Assembly: GCF_002000055.1 (NCBI RefSeq)
Contig: NZ_MVBD01000001.1
Location: 1-64,000 of the forward strand
Length of the DNA: 64,000 nucleotides
Source of the DNA: Marinicella sediminis
GTDB lineage: Bacteria > Pseudomonadota > Gammaproteobacteria > Xanthomonadales > Marinicellaceae
Direction of reading: 5' to 3'
In this document: piece by piece, positions 51,655 through 60,027 of the stretch
How the letters are laid out: the number at the start of each line of letters is the position of its first letter
How positions within the stretch are numbered: position 1 is the stretch's first letter
Made by a program: the position numbers and the translations under genes
Notes under the pieces: model-generated
Told to the model about the DNA's origin: nothing
The model's database searches: none
What the model saw: only the letters and a program-made list of their open reading frames with translations

Positions 51655-52137
51655 ATGAAATACCAATTGGCTCAACTTAACATTGCCCAGTTCCGACTGC
51701 CACAGGAACATCCAGCCAATGCTGACTTTGTCAACAACCTGGATCGGGTCAATGCCCTGGCTGAATCACATCCGGGTTTCGTTTGGCGTTTTACTGGTGA
51801 AGGCAATGATGCCCTGGATGTGCAGGCCTTTACCGATCCACTGATCGCGGTGAACCTGTCGGTTTGGCAGGATGTATATTCTTTGGTTGATTTTGTTTAC
51901 CGCAATGCAGGTCATACCCAAATCATGCGTCGCCGCAAAGAGTGGTTTGACAAGCTCGATGTTCACATGGTTTTATGGTGGGTAGAACAGGGGCGTATAC
52001 CCTCCCTGGAAGAAGCCAAAATCAGGTTGGAATTATTGCGTATCAATGGCCCGACTGACGCTGCTTTTACTTTCAAACATGCCTTTGCACCACCCAACGG
52101 AAAACGCATTGATGTATTCAAAGATCACAGCGACTGA
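51655..52137 (+). CDS. DUF3291-family protein
   Basis: 160 residues from ATG 51655 (GGAGGAAT upstream). It shows the DUF3291 pattern: LAQLNIAQFRLPQEHPANADFVNNLDRVNALAESHPGFVWRF, VNLSVWQDVYSLVDFVYRNAGHTQIMRRRKEWF and VLWWVEQGRIPSLEEAKIRLELL. The fold is related to antibiotic-biosynthesis-type monooxygenases, but no activity is established. It overlaps the next gene by one base (TGATG), so they are coupled. Divergent from arsR. Confidence 0.85.
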   Translation: MKYQLAQLNIAQFRLPQEHPANADFVNNLDRVNALAESHPGFVWRFTGEGNDALDVQAFTDPLIAVNLSVWQDVYSLVDFVYRNAGHTQIMRRRKEWFDKLDVHMVLWWVEQGRIPSLEEAKIRLELLRINGPTDAAFTFKHAFAPPNGKRIDVFKDHSD

Positions 52138-52472
52138 TGAGTAAGACGCTACCCACCTGGCACTGCGAAGCGCTGGATCAGGGTTTGGATTATGTTGTAT
52201 TGGTGTTTAACCACACAGCTGGCCTGGTGTTTGCGCCTGCCCATCTGAAGCAACCTTTCCGGGTCGGTGGTGGTTATGATGGAAACTGGCCGGTTGATGC
52301 CCAGGGGGCGCTTGAACACATCCGTGATGATCTGCCAAAATCCCACCGAGAATCATGCAGCTGGTTTATTCCATTTGTACAGAAAGTACATGATCAGCAG
52401 GACTTTTCATTGCATGATATGGGCCTTGATAAACGTGCGGTGAGGCTGATCAGAGGTCCATGGCCCTGGTGA
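52137..52472 (+). CDS. uncharacterised small protein coupled to the DUF3291 gene
   Basis: 111 residues starting in the stop of the preceding gene. Sequence is mixed alpha/beta, with LPTWHCEALDQGLDYVVLVFNHTAGLVFAPAHLK and HESCSWFIPFVQKVHDQQDF-type regions. No signal peptide, membrane span or known motif. The coupling suggests a shared process with the DUF3291 protein. Function not recognised. Confidence 0.5.
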   Translation: MSKTLPTWHCEALDQGLDYVVLVFNHTAGLVFAPAHLKQPFRVGGGYDGNWPVDAQGALEHIRDDLPKSHRESCSWFIPFVQKVHDQQDFSLHDMGLDKRAVRLIRGPWPW

Positions 52473-52590
52473 GTCATGTGAACAGACTTGCCAGTCAGTA
52501 TTGAAGATCAAAAATTGATTGGTTATGATGTGTTTATGATCATTGAAGATCGGAACATACATTGATTAAGTAAACAGGGAGTGAAGTCAC

Positions 52591-52809
52591 ATGAAATACA
52601 ATAACTGGGCCTTATTTGTCGCATTGTTGATCGGTTTGACAACAAAACGGATTATCTTTTCTTATTATGATTTTCATTACAACTTCATTCAGGACCCGTT
52701 CCATTTGGGCTATTTGCTCATTGATTTGGGTGTGTATTTTGCGCTGTGTTATGGTGCACTTTTTGCCATCATGGCTTTGTTGCCATCAAAAAATGAAGAA
52801 TCCAAATAA
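52591..52809 (+). CDS. small two-helix membrane protein
   Basis: 72 residues with two hydrophobic segments: WALFVALLIGLTTKRIIF and FHLGYLLIDLGVYFALCYGALFAIMALL. A polar C-terminus ends in SKNEESK. GGGAGTG lies before ATG 52591. It overlaps the start of the downstream M23 peptidase gene by 17 bases, suggesting coupling. Unknown function. Confidence 0.6.
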   Translation: MKYNNWALFVALLIGLTTKRIIFSYYDFHYNFIQDPFHLGYLLIDLGVYFALCYGALFAIMALLPSKNEESK

Positions 52810-53422
52810 CCCATCTAATCCCTTGCTGCTGAGTTGGTTTATGGCCGGAATGTGCAGTGTGTTTGCTGCCATGGCTAAAGAACAGCAGGACTGGATTAAA
52901 ATCCATGCTCCGCATGACGAGGTATTCAGTTGTATTGAGCACTGGGATGGCCAGTTCAACCATGTTGGGGATGCGCTGGGTACCGATTGTGTGATTCAGG
53001 CCTGGTATCAACACAAAGATCGCATGTTCGTGCGTTCTTTTGAGAAACGTGGCCACCGAAACAAAGACTGGTTCGGCTATGGGAAAGCTGTATTGGCGCC
53101 CTGTGACTGTGAGGTGGAGGCCACGTTTACCAACCCCAAAACCAACCGGCCCGGCATCATGCAACCAGGGAAAGCCAGTACCATCACCTTTAAAAATGAA
53201 GCAGGCATTCGCATCTTATACGCCCACGTGGACGACATTCAGGTCAAACCCGGCGATGTGGTCAGGGCCGGGCAGACTGTGGCCAAAGTGGGCAACAACG
53301 GCTTTTCCCGTAACCCCCACCTGCACATTGGTGCCTGGCAGGGAGAACAACCCCTGCAAATCCGGTTTGACCAAAAGTCTTTACAGTTGAAAAGTCGTAA
53401 ACAGTCAGTGGTCCGGTATTGA
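52793..53422 (+). CDS. exported M23-family (LytM-like) metallopeptidase
   Basis: 209 residues from ATG 52793, giving a signal-type N-terminus (PLLLSWFMAGMCSVFAAMA). The C-terminal M23 domain has the expected zinc features: a His/Asp region near HRNKDWFGYGKAVLAP, YAHVDD and NPHLHIGAW (HxH-type). Members cleave peptidoglycan or act as degenerate activators. The first metal ligand is not in the usual GxxHxGxD form, so activity should be checked. Its gene starts within the preceding small membrane protein. Confidence 0.8.
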   Translation: MKNPNNPSNPLLLSWFMAGMCSVFAAMAKEQQDWIKIHAPHDEVFSCIEHWDGQFNHVGDALGTDCVIQAWYQHKDRMFVRSFEKRGHRNKDWFGYGKAVLAPCDCEVEATFTNPKTNRPGIMQPGKASTITFKNEAGIRILYAHVDDIQVKPGDVVRAGQTVAKVGNNGFSRNPHLHIGAWQGEQPLQIRFDQKSLQLKSRKQSVVRY

Positions 53423-53477
53423 TATTTAACCACTTACCACCAAATGAATCAGTGCATGTTATCTTAACTGAGGATTG

Positions 53478-53976
53478 ATGTTGGACTTCCTGGCCATATT
53501 TATTGTATTTTTTCAGTGGTAGACCCGGTTGGCACCGTGCCGGTGTTCATCGCTGTGACTGATGGATATCAACAGGCCGTTAAAAGAAAGATTGCATTGA
53601 TTGCATTCATGGCTTCAACCTTCATTCTGGCATTCTTTGTGGTTGCCGGCGAGTTGATCCTGACAGCGATGTCCATTCCTTTATCGGCCTTTCAGATTGC
53701 CGGTGGTGTGATTTTTTTTTGTTTGCTCTGAAGATGATTTTCGGTGACAGCAAGCCAGAAGAAGAGCTCAAGTTGTACGGAAAAGACTGTCATGAAACCG
53801 CTGTATTTCCACTGGCAATTCCATCAATTGCCAGTCCGGGTGCAATGCTTGCAGCGGAGTTGTTAACCAAAAATGATGTGTTTACAGTCTGGGAGCAGTT
53901 GTAGACCGGAATGTTCCTGGCTGCTGTTGCCACCACCAATATCCTCAAAGGTATCAGTGACTATTTTGGTTTTTAA
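53478..53976 (+). pseudogene. decayed MarC-family membrane protein gene
   Basis: Three disjoint frames keep pieces of MarC: a start (MLDFLAIFIVFF), then VDPVGTVPVFIAVTDGYQQAVKRKIALIAF in a shifted frame, then, after a T-run near 53713, ALKMIFGDSKPEEEL with AVFPLAIPSIASPGAMLAAELLT. An in-frame TAG follows WEQL before GMFLAAVATTNILKGISDYFGF. At least two frameshifts, one stop and a loss of the central helices are visible. Two frameshifts lie in T-runs, so sequencing error cannot be ruled out for those; the stop and missing part argue for real decay. Confidence 0.75.
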
Positions 53977-53995
53977 TGCTTTGCAGCACACTCAG

Positions 53996-54017
53996 TGATT
54001 GAGTTTGTGCTCAATCA
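53996..54017. repeat. inverted repeat downstream of the marC remnant
   Basis: TGATTGAG and CTCAATCA, 8-bp arms with a 6-nt loop and no T-run. Its sequence is related to the larger hairpin at 54120. Confidence 0.5.
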
Positions 54018-54119
54018 TGATGATTTCCTGATACACAAGTCAAGCTGGTCATTCTGGTAAGAACTCGGTAAGAAGTCTCAAGGCATGGGTAAGAACTTCG
54101 GTGTTGTTCATCCCGGATA

Positions 54120-54169
54120 ATGATTGAAACAGCCACTGGTCTGAAGAGACTGGTGTTTATTTCAATCAT
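54120..54169. repeat. 5'-UTR hairpin before the GH18-type gene
   Basis: Outer arms ATGATTGAAA/TTTCAATCAT (10 bp, perfect) and inner arms CACTGGTCT/AGACTGGTG (9 pairs, two wobbles) around GAAG. It ends four bases before the AGAGGAG ribosome site. It might affect translation or be a relic repeat. Confidence 0.55.
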
Positions 54170-54183
54170 AAGAGGAGACACAC

Positions 54184-55533
54184 ATGTACCGAGTTATACA
54201 TACCGGACCATTCATCACCACCTTGATTTTCATCTTGATGCTGCTGTTCAGCGGCAGCAGTCAGGCCGGAAAAATCAATGCCGCTTACATCAACACCCAA
54301 CCGGAACCACTGGGCAGTCTGACCCTCAGTACGGCACATATTTATGGGCAAACGGTGTTCACCCGTTTCAATATCATGGGTTTGACCTTGTGCCCGGGTG
54401 GGAACGGTAGCCAGTGTACCACCCCTGCTGAGCAGGCCAACCCAATCCATTGGGGAGGCGGTCAGCCGCTGGATGCCAGTTGGCAAGTACCCGCGAATAT
54501 GCAGCCGGTACTGAGCGCTATTCAGGCATTGAACCCAAACGGGGATAAAAAGTTATTTGCTTCCATGATTGGCGGTCAGACCAACAATTACCTGGCCGGA
54601 CTGGCCACCACCAGCATCACCGCCAATGCCACCAATTGCGGCCTCAATGGATCAGGTGTGGGTAACATTCATTGTGCTGTTTTCTACCTCGATCAGTTCT
54701 TTACAGCCTATGGTATTCATGGCCTGGACATTGATTTGGAGGGCGGTAACCAACAAGGTTTTGTCAACCTGCTCACAGCCATCGGTAACACCACCACCAT
54801 CAAGAATAAATACCTGTGGTCGTTCGCGCCTTATGTGGATTATTCAGGTTACAGTGCTGTGGCCTTACAAGGTGGTAGCTGTGCCTTTCAGGACAATGGT
54901 TTGAGCTATATTGCAGGCAGACAATACTATTCAGGTGGTGCCATTGGTTTCCCGCCACAACAAGTTGATGACCTGGTGAACACCCTCGGTGGTGAATTAC
55001 AACAGGCAAGTACCACCAATTGTGCAGCCACAGGTGCTTTGCAGTTGGGAGCCAGGCAAATGGTCATGGGTTTGGCGCCGTATTCTGTGCTGGGAGACCA
55101 GTTTCCTCACGGCCGGGGTTTCCCCAATACCTGTCAGTATTACTATCAGCGAAACAATCCTGACTGTGCGGCAATGATGACCAAGGTGATCAGTCAGTAC
55201 CCTGATATCGGAGGAGCCTTTGTCTGGACCAGTGGTCTGATCGATCCGACATATTATGCCTGTTACATGGGCAATGCCCTGAACGGCACCAGTAATGACT
55301 GTGGTCAGCCTCAGCCAATACCCGGGAATGCCGGCTACTGCGGACCGACCCAACCGGCCAATTGCAGCAACCCCGATGCACTGGATATTCAGGCGGGTCC
55401 CATATGGAGTAACCAGGAGGCGCAGACCGTCTGCCCCCAAACCTGCGGTGATGTCAGCCTCAGGTGGAATGGCCAGTGGAACACCACCCAGCCTGGGGTG
55501 ATGTCGGTTTGTGGTTGTGTGCCGAAATCATAA
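54184..55533 (+). CDS. exported GH18-like protein with C-terminal mannan-binding (MVL) domain
   Basis: 449 residues with a signal peptide (residues 1-28). The central barrel has HGLDIDLEGG, the GH18 DxDxE motif (Asp182, Asp184, Glu186), so a chitinase- or endo-beta-N-acetylglucosaminidase-like fold is expected; catalytic activity was not shown. The last 65 residues (GPIWSNQEAQTVCPQTCGDVSLRWNGQWNTT and SVCGC) match the mannan-binding lectin-type MVL domain. Many paired cysteines are present. RBS AGAGGAG lies before ATG 54184. It probably binds or degrades extracellular glycan. Confidence 0.72.
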   Translation: MYRVIHTGPFITTLIFILMLLFSGSSQAGKINAAYINTQPEPLGSLTLSTAHIYGQTVFTRFNIMGLTLCPGGNGSQCTTPAEQANPIHWGGGQPLDASWQVPANMQPVLSAIQALNPNGDKKLFASMIGGQTNNYLAGLATTSITANATNCGLNGSGVGNIHCAVFYLDQFFTAYGIHGLDIDLEGGNQQGFVNLLTAIGNTTTIKNKYLWSFAPYVDYSGYSAVALQGGSCAFQDNGLSYIAGRQYYSGGAIGFPPQQVDDLVNTLGGELQQASTTNCAATGALQLGARQMVMGLAPYSVLGDQFPHGRGFPNTCQYYYQRNNPDCAAMMTKVISQYPDIGGAFVWTSGLIDPTYYACYMGNALNGTSNDCGQPQPIPGNAGYCGPTQPANCSNPDALDIQAGPIWSNQEAQTVCPQTCGDVSLRWNGQWNTTQPGVMSVCGCVPKS

Positions 55534-55544
55534 AACCAGTGATG

Positions 55545-55578
55545 CACACGGGCGAAGTGGCTGACAATCGCCCGTGTG
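55545..55578. terminator. strong GC hairpin after the GH18-type gene
   Basis: CACACGGGCGA and TCGCCCGTGTG form an 11-bp perfect stem with a 12-nt loop. No T-run follows, so it may be a stabilising 3' structure. Confidence 0.5.
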
Positions 55579-55623
55579 GTTGCGAATACTGAGCCATTCA
55601 CAGCAGCCAAAAACTGAATCAAT

Positions 55624-55647
55624 GAACGCGGATTGAAGTCCGCGTTC
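55624..55647. terminator. second GC hairpin between convergent genes
   Basis: GAACGCGGA and TCCGCGTTC, 9 bp with a 6-nt loop, between the GH18-type gene and the beta-helix gene. The following bases are T/G-rich without a clean U-run. Confidence 0.45.
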
Positions 55648-55712
55648 CGTTGGCTTGTTGGCTCTGGTATCAGCCCTCCACTGAGGAATTTCCATGAGCC
55701 AGTCGATCAGGA

Positions 55713-56729
55713 TCAATAACTGTTGCCCACCCCCACATCAACGATCGGAGTGGCGGTGCCGGTGTAGGCATTACCCACAGCATTGTTGTGGTGGGCGTCA
55801 TTGTTGAAGAAGATGCCGGTGGCATTGTTGTAGATTTTGTTGTTATTGATCTGGTTTTTAAATACTTCGCTGCTGCTGAGGATGCCCAGACCGAGGATGA
55901 TGCCGGAGTTGAAATCGATGGTGTGATTACCCTGAAAGGCGTTTTTGAAACTGCGGTTGGCGCCGGTGTGCAGGCAGCCACTGCCGCCATCAGCGTAGAT
56001 CTCAAGGCCCCGGTCACCGACCCTCAATGAGTTGCTCTGCAACTGATTGTAGGAGGCATTGTCCAGGCGGATCGCGGTTTGGTAAGAATCCTGTACCTTG
56101 TTGTTGTGGATGGTGTTTTCATCGCTGCGGGACACTTTGATGCCGTAGTACCAGCTTTTCCAGATCAGGTTGTTGCTGATCACATTGCGGTCGCTGTCAT
56201 CACCACACAATTCGACACCCAATGCACTCTCATAGAATTCATTGTTGTCGATGACGTTGTTGTTGGCCTCTTTGCCGGCCACAAAATTGGCCACAAACAC
56301 GCCCTGTGCGTTGATGTAAATGAATTGATTGTCGGCGATCAGGGCATCGCTGCCGGAAGACACCACCACACCCACGCCAAGGTCGTAAAACACCACATTG
56401 GAAACGTTCAGTGCAGATGTGTCGGCGGTGTTCACCCCGGCCCAAAAGCCTTTGATGACCCCGCCATTGCCTTTGATTTGAACACCACTGCGTCCATAGA
56501 CCACCACTCCGGCCAGGTCCGTGGTGCCCGAAAGGCTGTGACCATTGAGGTCCAGGGTCACCCCATCGGCACCGATTTCCAGCGCATACCAGCCGGTGGT
56601 GCAATGCAGATCCGCGGTCAGTGTGGTGTTGCTGGTCAGCACATCACCACAGCTGACGGCAAAGGCCTGAAATGACAGCAGCCACAGGAAGGTGGCGGTG
56701 ATGAGCTGGTTGATTCCGCTTGGTTTCAT
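55713..56729 (-). CDS. exported right-handed parallel beta-helix protein
   Basis: 338 residues from ATG 56729 (AAGGAGAAC upstream). A signal peptide (about residues 1-24) is followed by repeated coils such as NNNVIDNNEFYESALGVEL, DRNVISNNLIWKSWYYGIKV, ENTIHNNKVQDSYQTAIRL and YNQLQSNSLRVG. This spacing of about 22 residues with Asn ladders is that of NosD/pectate-lyase-like beta helices. No catalytic site could be located. Such proteins bind or cleave polysaccharides or serve as surface structures. Faces the GH18-type gene. Confidence 0.8.
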   Translation of the reverse strand: MKPSGINQLITATFLWLLSFQAFAVSCGDVLTSNTTLTADLHCTTGWYALEIGADGVTLDLNGHSLSGTTDLAGVVVYGRSGVQIKGNGGVIKGFWAGVNTADTSALNVSNVVFYDLGVGVVVSSGSDALIADNQFIYINAQGVFVANFVAGKEANNNVIDNNEFYESALGVELCGDDSDRNVISNNLIWKSWYYGIKVSRSDENTIHNNKVQDSYQTAIRLDNASYNQLQSNSLRVGDRGLEIYADGGSGCLHTGANRSFKNAFQGNHTIDFNSGIILGLGILSSSEVFKNQINNNKIYNNATGIFFNNDAHHNNAVGNAYTGTATPIVDVGVGNSY

Positions 56730-56919
56730 GTTGTTCTCCTTGAGTGTGATTAAGTACAACAAGGGTTCGTGAATGCAGGCTGATTTATGACACGTCTGCT
56801 CAGTGAATTGTTTAGTTTGGAAGAGCTGATGATAAGCTCAACCCGCTGACCCGGTTGGTTAAACGCAATTTAATCAGAGGGTAGTGCGCTTGATTTAATG
56901 ACATGATCGCCGTGGCCGC

Positions 56920-56948
56920 ATTCAATTTTGTTGGGAACAAAATTGAAT
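56920..56948. repeat. 13-bp perfect inverted repeat
   Basis: ATTCAATTTTGTT (56920-56932) and AACAAAATTGAAT (56936-56948) around GGG. It lies 54 bp before a small gene. There is no T-run, so it is not an evident terminator. Confidence 0.65.
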
Positions 56949-57002
56949 GAAGTCCCCAGATCATTCCTTATATGATGCACTGGTGTCATTCAATTCAATC
57001 AG

Positions 57003-57290
57003 ATGAGTTTCAGGCAAGACAACAAAGACCCTGAGAGACAATGGCTCAGTCATAATAAGGGGTTGTTGAATGAGCTTGGTGTACCAGATGCAGCCATTGA
57101 GCATTGGAACTACGTGTTGCTCCATGGTGATGATGCGTTTGGATCAGGTTGGCATGCTGAAAATTTGTCAATCGAGGATGCCAAAGCACTGCTTGCTCTG
57201 CTGAAGTCTTTTTATAAGAATGAAACAGGATTGGATCTGATTCAGGTATTAAGGCGAGTGATTGCCCGTACTGAGAAAAGCGGGGTATAG
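57003..57290 (+). CDS. small uncharacterised protein
   Basis: 95 residues with mostly helical sequence: QWLSHNKGLLNELGVPDAAIEHWNYVLLHGDDAFGSGW, then EDAKALLALLKSFYKNETGLDLIQVLRRV. No signal or membrane span. It is four bases before the gamma-glutamylcyclotransferase-like gene, so the two are cotranscribed. Ribosome site weak. Function not recognised. Confidence 0.5.
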   Translation: MSFRQDNKDPERQWLSHNKGLLNELGVPDAAIEHWNYVLLHGDDAFGSGWHAENLSIEDAKALLALLKSFYKNETGLDLIQVLRRVIARTEKSGV

Positions 57291-57293
57291 CCA

Positions 57294-57701
57294 GTGAATG
57301 AACAGTCACAGCAGGTTTTTTTCTATGGTCTGTTTATGGACCCGGAAGTGCTTTTATCCATGGGGGTAGAACCACCTCAGGGCCAGCCAGTGAGTTTAGC
57401 GGATTATGCCTTACACATCGGTCAACGGGCGACCCTGGCTCCAGCGAATGGTGAGCGGGTTTATGGCATGTTGTACCGCTTGTCTGCGAGCGACCTGGAG
57501 CGCTTGTATGGCGCACCGGGTCTGGAAGATTATCACCCGGAATTGGTTCAGGTGGTTACTGAACCAGGAAACATAATCAACGCCCATTGTTACAACCTAC
57601 CGACCATTCCCGGACCGGATGAGGGCAATCCGGCTTATCGTGCACAGCTGAAAGCCACTTTTCACAAACTGGGCTTGCCTGACATCATTGGAGCGGATTG
57701 A
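57294..57701 (+). CDS. gamma-glutamylcyclotransferase-like (GGCT/AIG2) protein
   Basis: 135 residues starting at GTG 57294. The family substrate-binding loop appears as FFYGLFMDPEVL near the start, followed by RVYGMLYRLSASDLERLYGAPGLEDYHPELVQV. GGCT folds act on gamma-glutamyl amines or peptides, but many short bacterial members are of unknown activity. The catalytic Glu is likely in the LERLYG region. It follows the small unknown gene by three bases. Confidence 0.75.
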   Translation: MNEQSQQVFFYGLFMDPEVLLSMGVEPPQGQPVSLADYALHIGQRATLAPANGERVYGMLYRLSASDLERLYGAPGLEDYHPELVQVVTEPGNIINAHCYNLPTIPGPDEGNPAYRAQLKATFHKLGLPDIIGAD

Positions 57702-57822
57702 CGCACTCAGGATGTCCGGTTCAGTGGGGATCTCAGCGCATACCAACATCACTGTCGGGCGAAAGTCGTGGCCGGTTTTAGCTAAAATATACATACTGAC
57801 CCCTCACCACAAAGGAGCACTT

Positions 57823-58236
57823 ATGATCATCAAAAAACTGCGCAATAAGAACAACTGGTCCCAGGAACACCTGGCTGCCCTCTGTGACCTTAATGTGAGA
57901 ACCATCCAGCGGGTAGAAAGTGGCAACAAAGCCAGCCTGGAAACCTTGCAGTCATTGGCAGCGGTGTTTCAGGTGGATGTTTCTTTATTAACTGAGGAGG
58001 TGACTGTGATTGATAAACACTCGGAACACTGGAAGGCCCAACCCTGGTGGTTGAGGCTGCTCTTTTTTGGCGTACCATCGAGAAAAATGCAGGTTTGGCT
58101 GGAGTTGTCCTTGTTGCTGCTGGGCATGTTGGTGCTGTTTGTGTATGACAGCAAAATCGTGGCAGCAAGCATCTTCGTATCCACCTATATCACCGGTTTA
58201 AGCATCCGTTATGGTGATGATCGGGCGATTTGGTAA
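57823..58236 (+). CDS. membrane-anchored XRE-type HTH regulator
   Basis: 137 residues from ATG 57823 (AAGGAGC upstream); earlier in-frame starts lie within the previous gene. An N-terminal HTH_3 domain (KLRNKNNWSQEHLAALCDLNVRTIQRVESGNKASLETLQSLAAVF) is followed by two membrane helices (about residues 90-130). This HTH-plus-membrane form is common in small sensors. The target is unknown; no palindromic site was assigned. Confidence 0.8.
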   Translation: MIIKKLRNKNNWSQEHLAALCDLNVRTIQRVESGNKASLETLQSLAAVFQVDVSLLTEEVTVIDKHSEHWKAQPWWLRLLFFGVPSRKMQVWLELSLLLLGMLVLFVYDSKIVAASIFVSTYITGLSIRYGDDRAIW

Positions 58237-58347
58237 GCATGTTTTTCATTTGATTCCCGCAGTGATCCGGGGAATCGAAGGACTGTTCAACAACGTGGAC
58301 TGAAGGCCGCAACTCAGTGTCATTATTCTTACAGGATTGGTTGACTT

Positions 58348-58968
58348 TTAGGTTGGTTTTTTCTGGAACAGTGCCCACAAAGCGATTAAGCCAAATAAAC
58401 CCATCAGAATGAATCCTATGTTCAAGGGCACAGCAGGTACTTGTCCGCGAAAAACGAAACGGAAATAGTTGTTTAACTGATCAGGGTCCCATTCCTCGGC
58501 GGCTGGTATCCACCATAAAGTCTCCAGTTGTCCGCTTTGTTCAAAAGTCAGGTTTAGGGTACAGGTTTTGGTTTGGTTAACAGCGAGTGGACCATGCATG
58601 GTGAAACTTTGAACATACATGATGTCGTTGACAGGTGGTCTCGGGTCAATGTGTCGCCATTCAAAACTACAGTGGTTTTCGGATAAGGGACTTTCGAGCA
58701 ACATTGTATATATCCAATAATCCTGTGTGACATTGAATCCTGGCATCACAGCTAATCTTGCATCCGGGTTGGTGATCGGATCGGGCCCATGGTTAGTCAC
58801 TTGAAATTGCAATTGACCACTTTCGCCTGGCTCGATGCCATCGGCAAATTCAACGGAAGTAACGCGAACAGATAAATCAGTTTGAAAGTTTTGCCCAAAA
58901 ACCAACTGACAGCTCATCAGCAAACCAAGGCAAAACAGGCGAATGCATAAAACAGGTGAATATTTCAT
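58348..58968 (-). CDS. exported CARDB/DUF11-like protein with C-terminal membrane anchor
   Basis: 206 residues from ATG 58968, chosen because it opens the signal peptide (MKYSPVLCIRLFCLGLLMSCQLVFG). The middle (DLSVRVTSVEFADGIEPGESGQLQFQVTNHGPDPITN) is a beta-sandwich of CARDB/DUF11 type. The end (VPAVPLNIGFILMGLFGLIALWALFQKKPT) is a short hydrophobic stretch with a basic tail, much like IPTL- or PEP-CTERM sorting signals although no IPTL is present. It is probably an envelope protein. A longer frame upstream is possible. Confidence 0.65.
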   Translation of the reverse strand: MKYSPVLCIRLFCLGLLMSCQLVFGQNFQTDLSVRVTSVEFADGIEPGESGQLQFQVTNHGPDPITNPDARLAVMPGFNVTQDYWIYTMLLESPLSENHCSFEWRHIDPRPPVNDIMYVQSFTMHGPLAVNQTKTCTLNLTFEQSGQLETLWWIPAAEEWDPDQLNNYFRFVFRGQVPAVPLNIGFILMGLFGLIALWALFQKKPT

Positions 58969-59322
58969 GGGTACAACAGTATACACACTTGATCTTGTGA
59001 GGGTGTTAAGTTCAGGGTCAAAGTGGACTGACATACAGGATATATGGAGAAAAAAATTTCATGGCAGTCTTGGCGAGCCGCAGGCGCGGCCATCACCAGA
59101 CGGCTTTCCAATTGTATGAGATTTATTCATGGTTTCAAGCCGTTCATCATCAGGCTGGGTGCGTTTGGTGAATTAGCATTGCAGCTTGTGAGATGCCACG
59201 CCACTGAAGTGGCTGGCAAAGACAGTCTGATTGACGTCGTCCCGGCCAGTGAGCCGGGATCCAATGTCTGATCCTGATCTGAGTCGCTTGTTACAACTGA
59301 CTGTAAGCGGTAGACTGAACCC
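58969..59322. other. 354-bp intergenic region
   Basis: Between divergent genes. A 75-codon frame (59044-59271) lacks coding character. GTCCCGGCC...GCCGGGATCC at about 59240-59262 forms a short inverted repeat of the kind seen in dispersed intergenic repeats. No RNA gene recognised. Confidence 0.5.
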
Positions 59323-60027
59323 ATGAGTCAAAAAATCAAAACCAAACACATCGGCATCGTCGGCTGCTCAGCCGAAGGGGCGGCGTTGTGTTACACGACC
59401 CTCTGCACCCAAGCACCCAAATTGATGGGGCCTCACGCGCACCCGGAAGTGTCGATGCACACCCATTCGCTGGCCGATTACGTCACCTGCCTGGAAGCCG
59501 CTGACCTCGATGGCGTGGCGGCCCTGATGCACTCATCGGCGGAAAAGCTCATCGGCATGGGCGCTGACTTACTGATTTGCCCCGACAACACCATCCATCA
59601 GGCCCTTGGCTTGATCAGGGAGCGGATATCTGTGCCCTGGCTGCACATCGCCGAAGTGGTGACACTGGAAGCGAAACGATTGGGATATCAGCAACCCGGT
59701 ATCCTGGGCACCCGCTGGCTGGTCGAAAGCAGCGTGTATCCTAACGCACTCGAAGGGCAAGGCCTGAGGTGGCAAAAACCCAACCCGGTACAAACAAACC
59801 TGATGAGCGACATCATCATGGACGAACTGGTGTGTGGCACCTTCAATGAGTCATCCACCAGCCAACTGATCGACATCATTGATGACTTAAAAGACCGGGA
59901 CTGTGACGCGGTGATCCTCGGCTGCACCGAACTGCCGCTGGTCCTGAATGATGACAACAGCCTCCTGCCCACCCTGAATTCCAACCGGCTGCTGGCAGAA
60001 GCCGCGCTGAGGGCGGCTTTGAATTAA
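59323..60027 (+). CDS. aspartate/glutamate racemase family protein
   Basis: 234 residues. The two cysteines of the racemase fold are visible: Cys in LICPDNTIHQALGLI, which replaces the common CNTxH by CPDNTxH, and Cys in VILGCTELPLVL. N-terminal GIVGCSAEGAALCYTTL resembles the substrate loop. Enzymes of this fold racemise Asp, Glu or hydantoin. The altered first motif suggests a different substrate subgroup. Its 3' end overlaps the convergent gene by four bases. Confidence 0.82.
   Translation: MSQKIKTKHIGIVGCSAEGAALCYTTLCTQAPKLMGPHAHPEVSMHTHSLADYVTCLEAADLDGVAALMHSSAEKLIGMGADLLICPDNTIHQALGLIRERISVPWLHIAEVVTLEAKRLGYQQPGILGTRWLVESSVYPNALEGQGLRWQKPNPVQTNLMSDIIMDELVCGTFNESSTSQLIDIIDDLKDRDCDAVILGCTELPLVLNDDNSLLPTLNSNRLLAEAALRAALN

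Noticed and set aside
59044-59271. 75-codon frame before the racemase gene
   Set aside because: It covers an intergenic inverted repeat and has no coding signals or motif.
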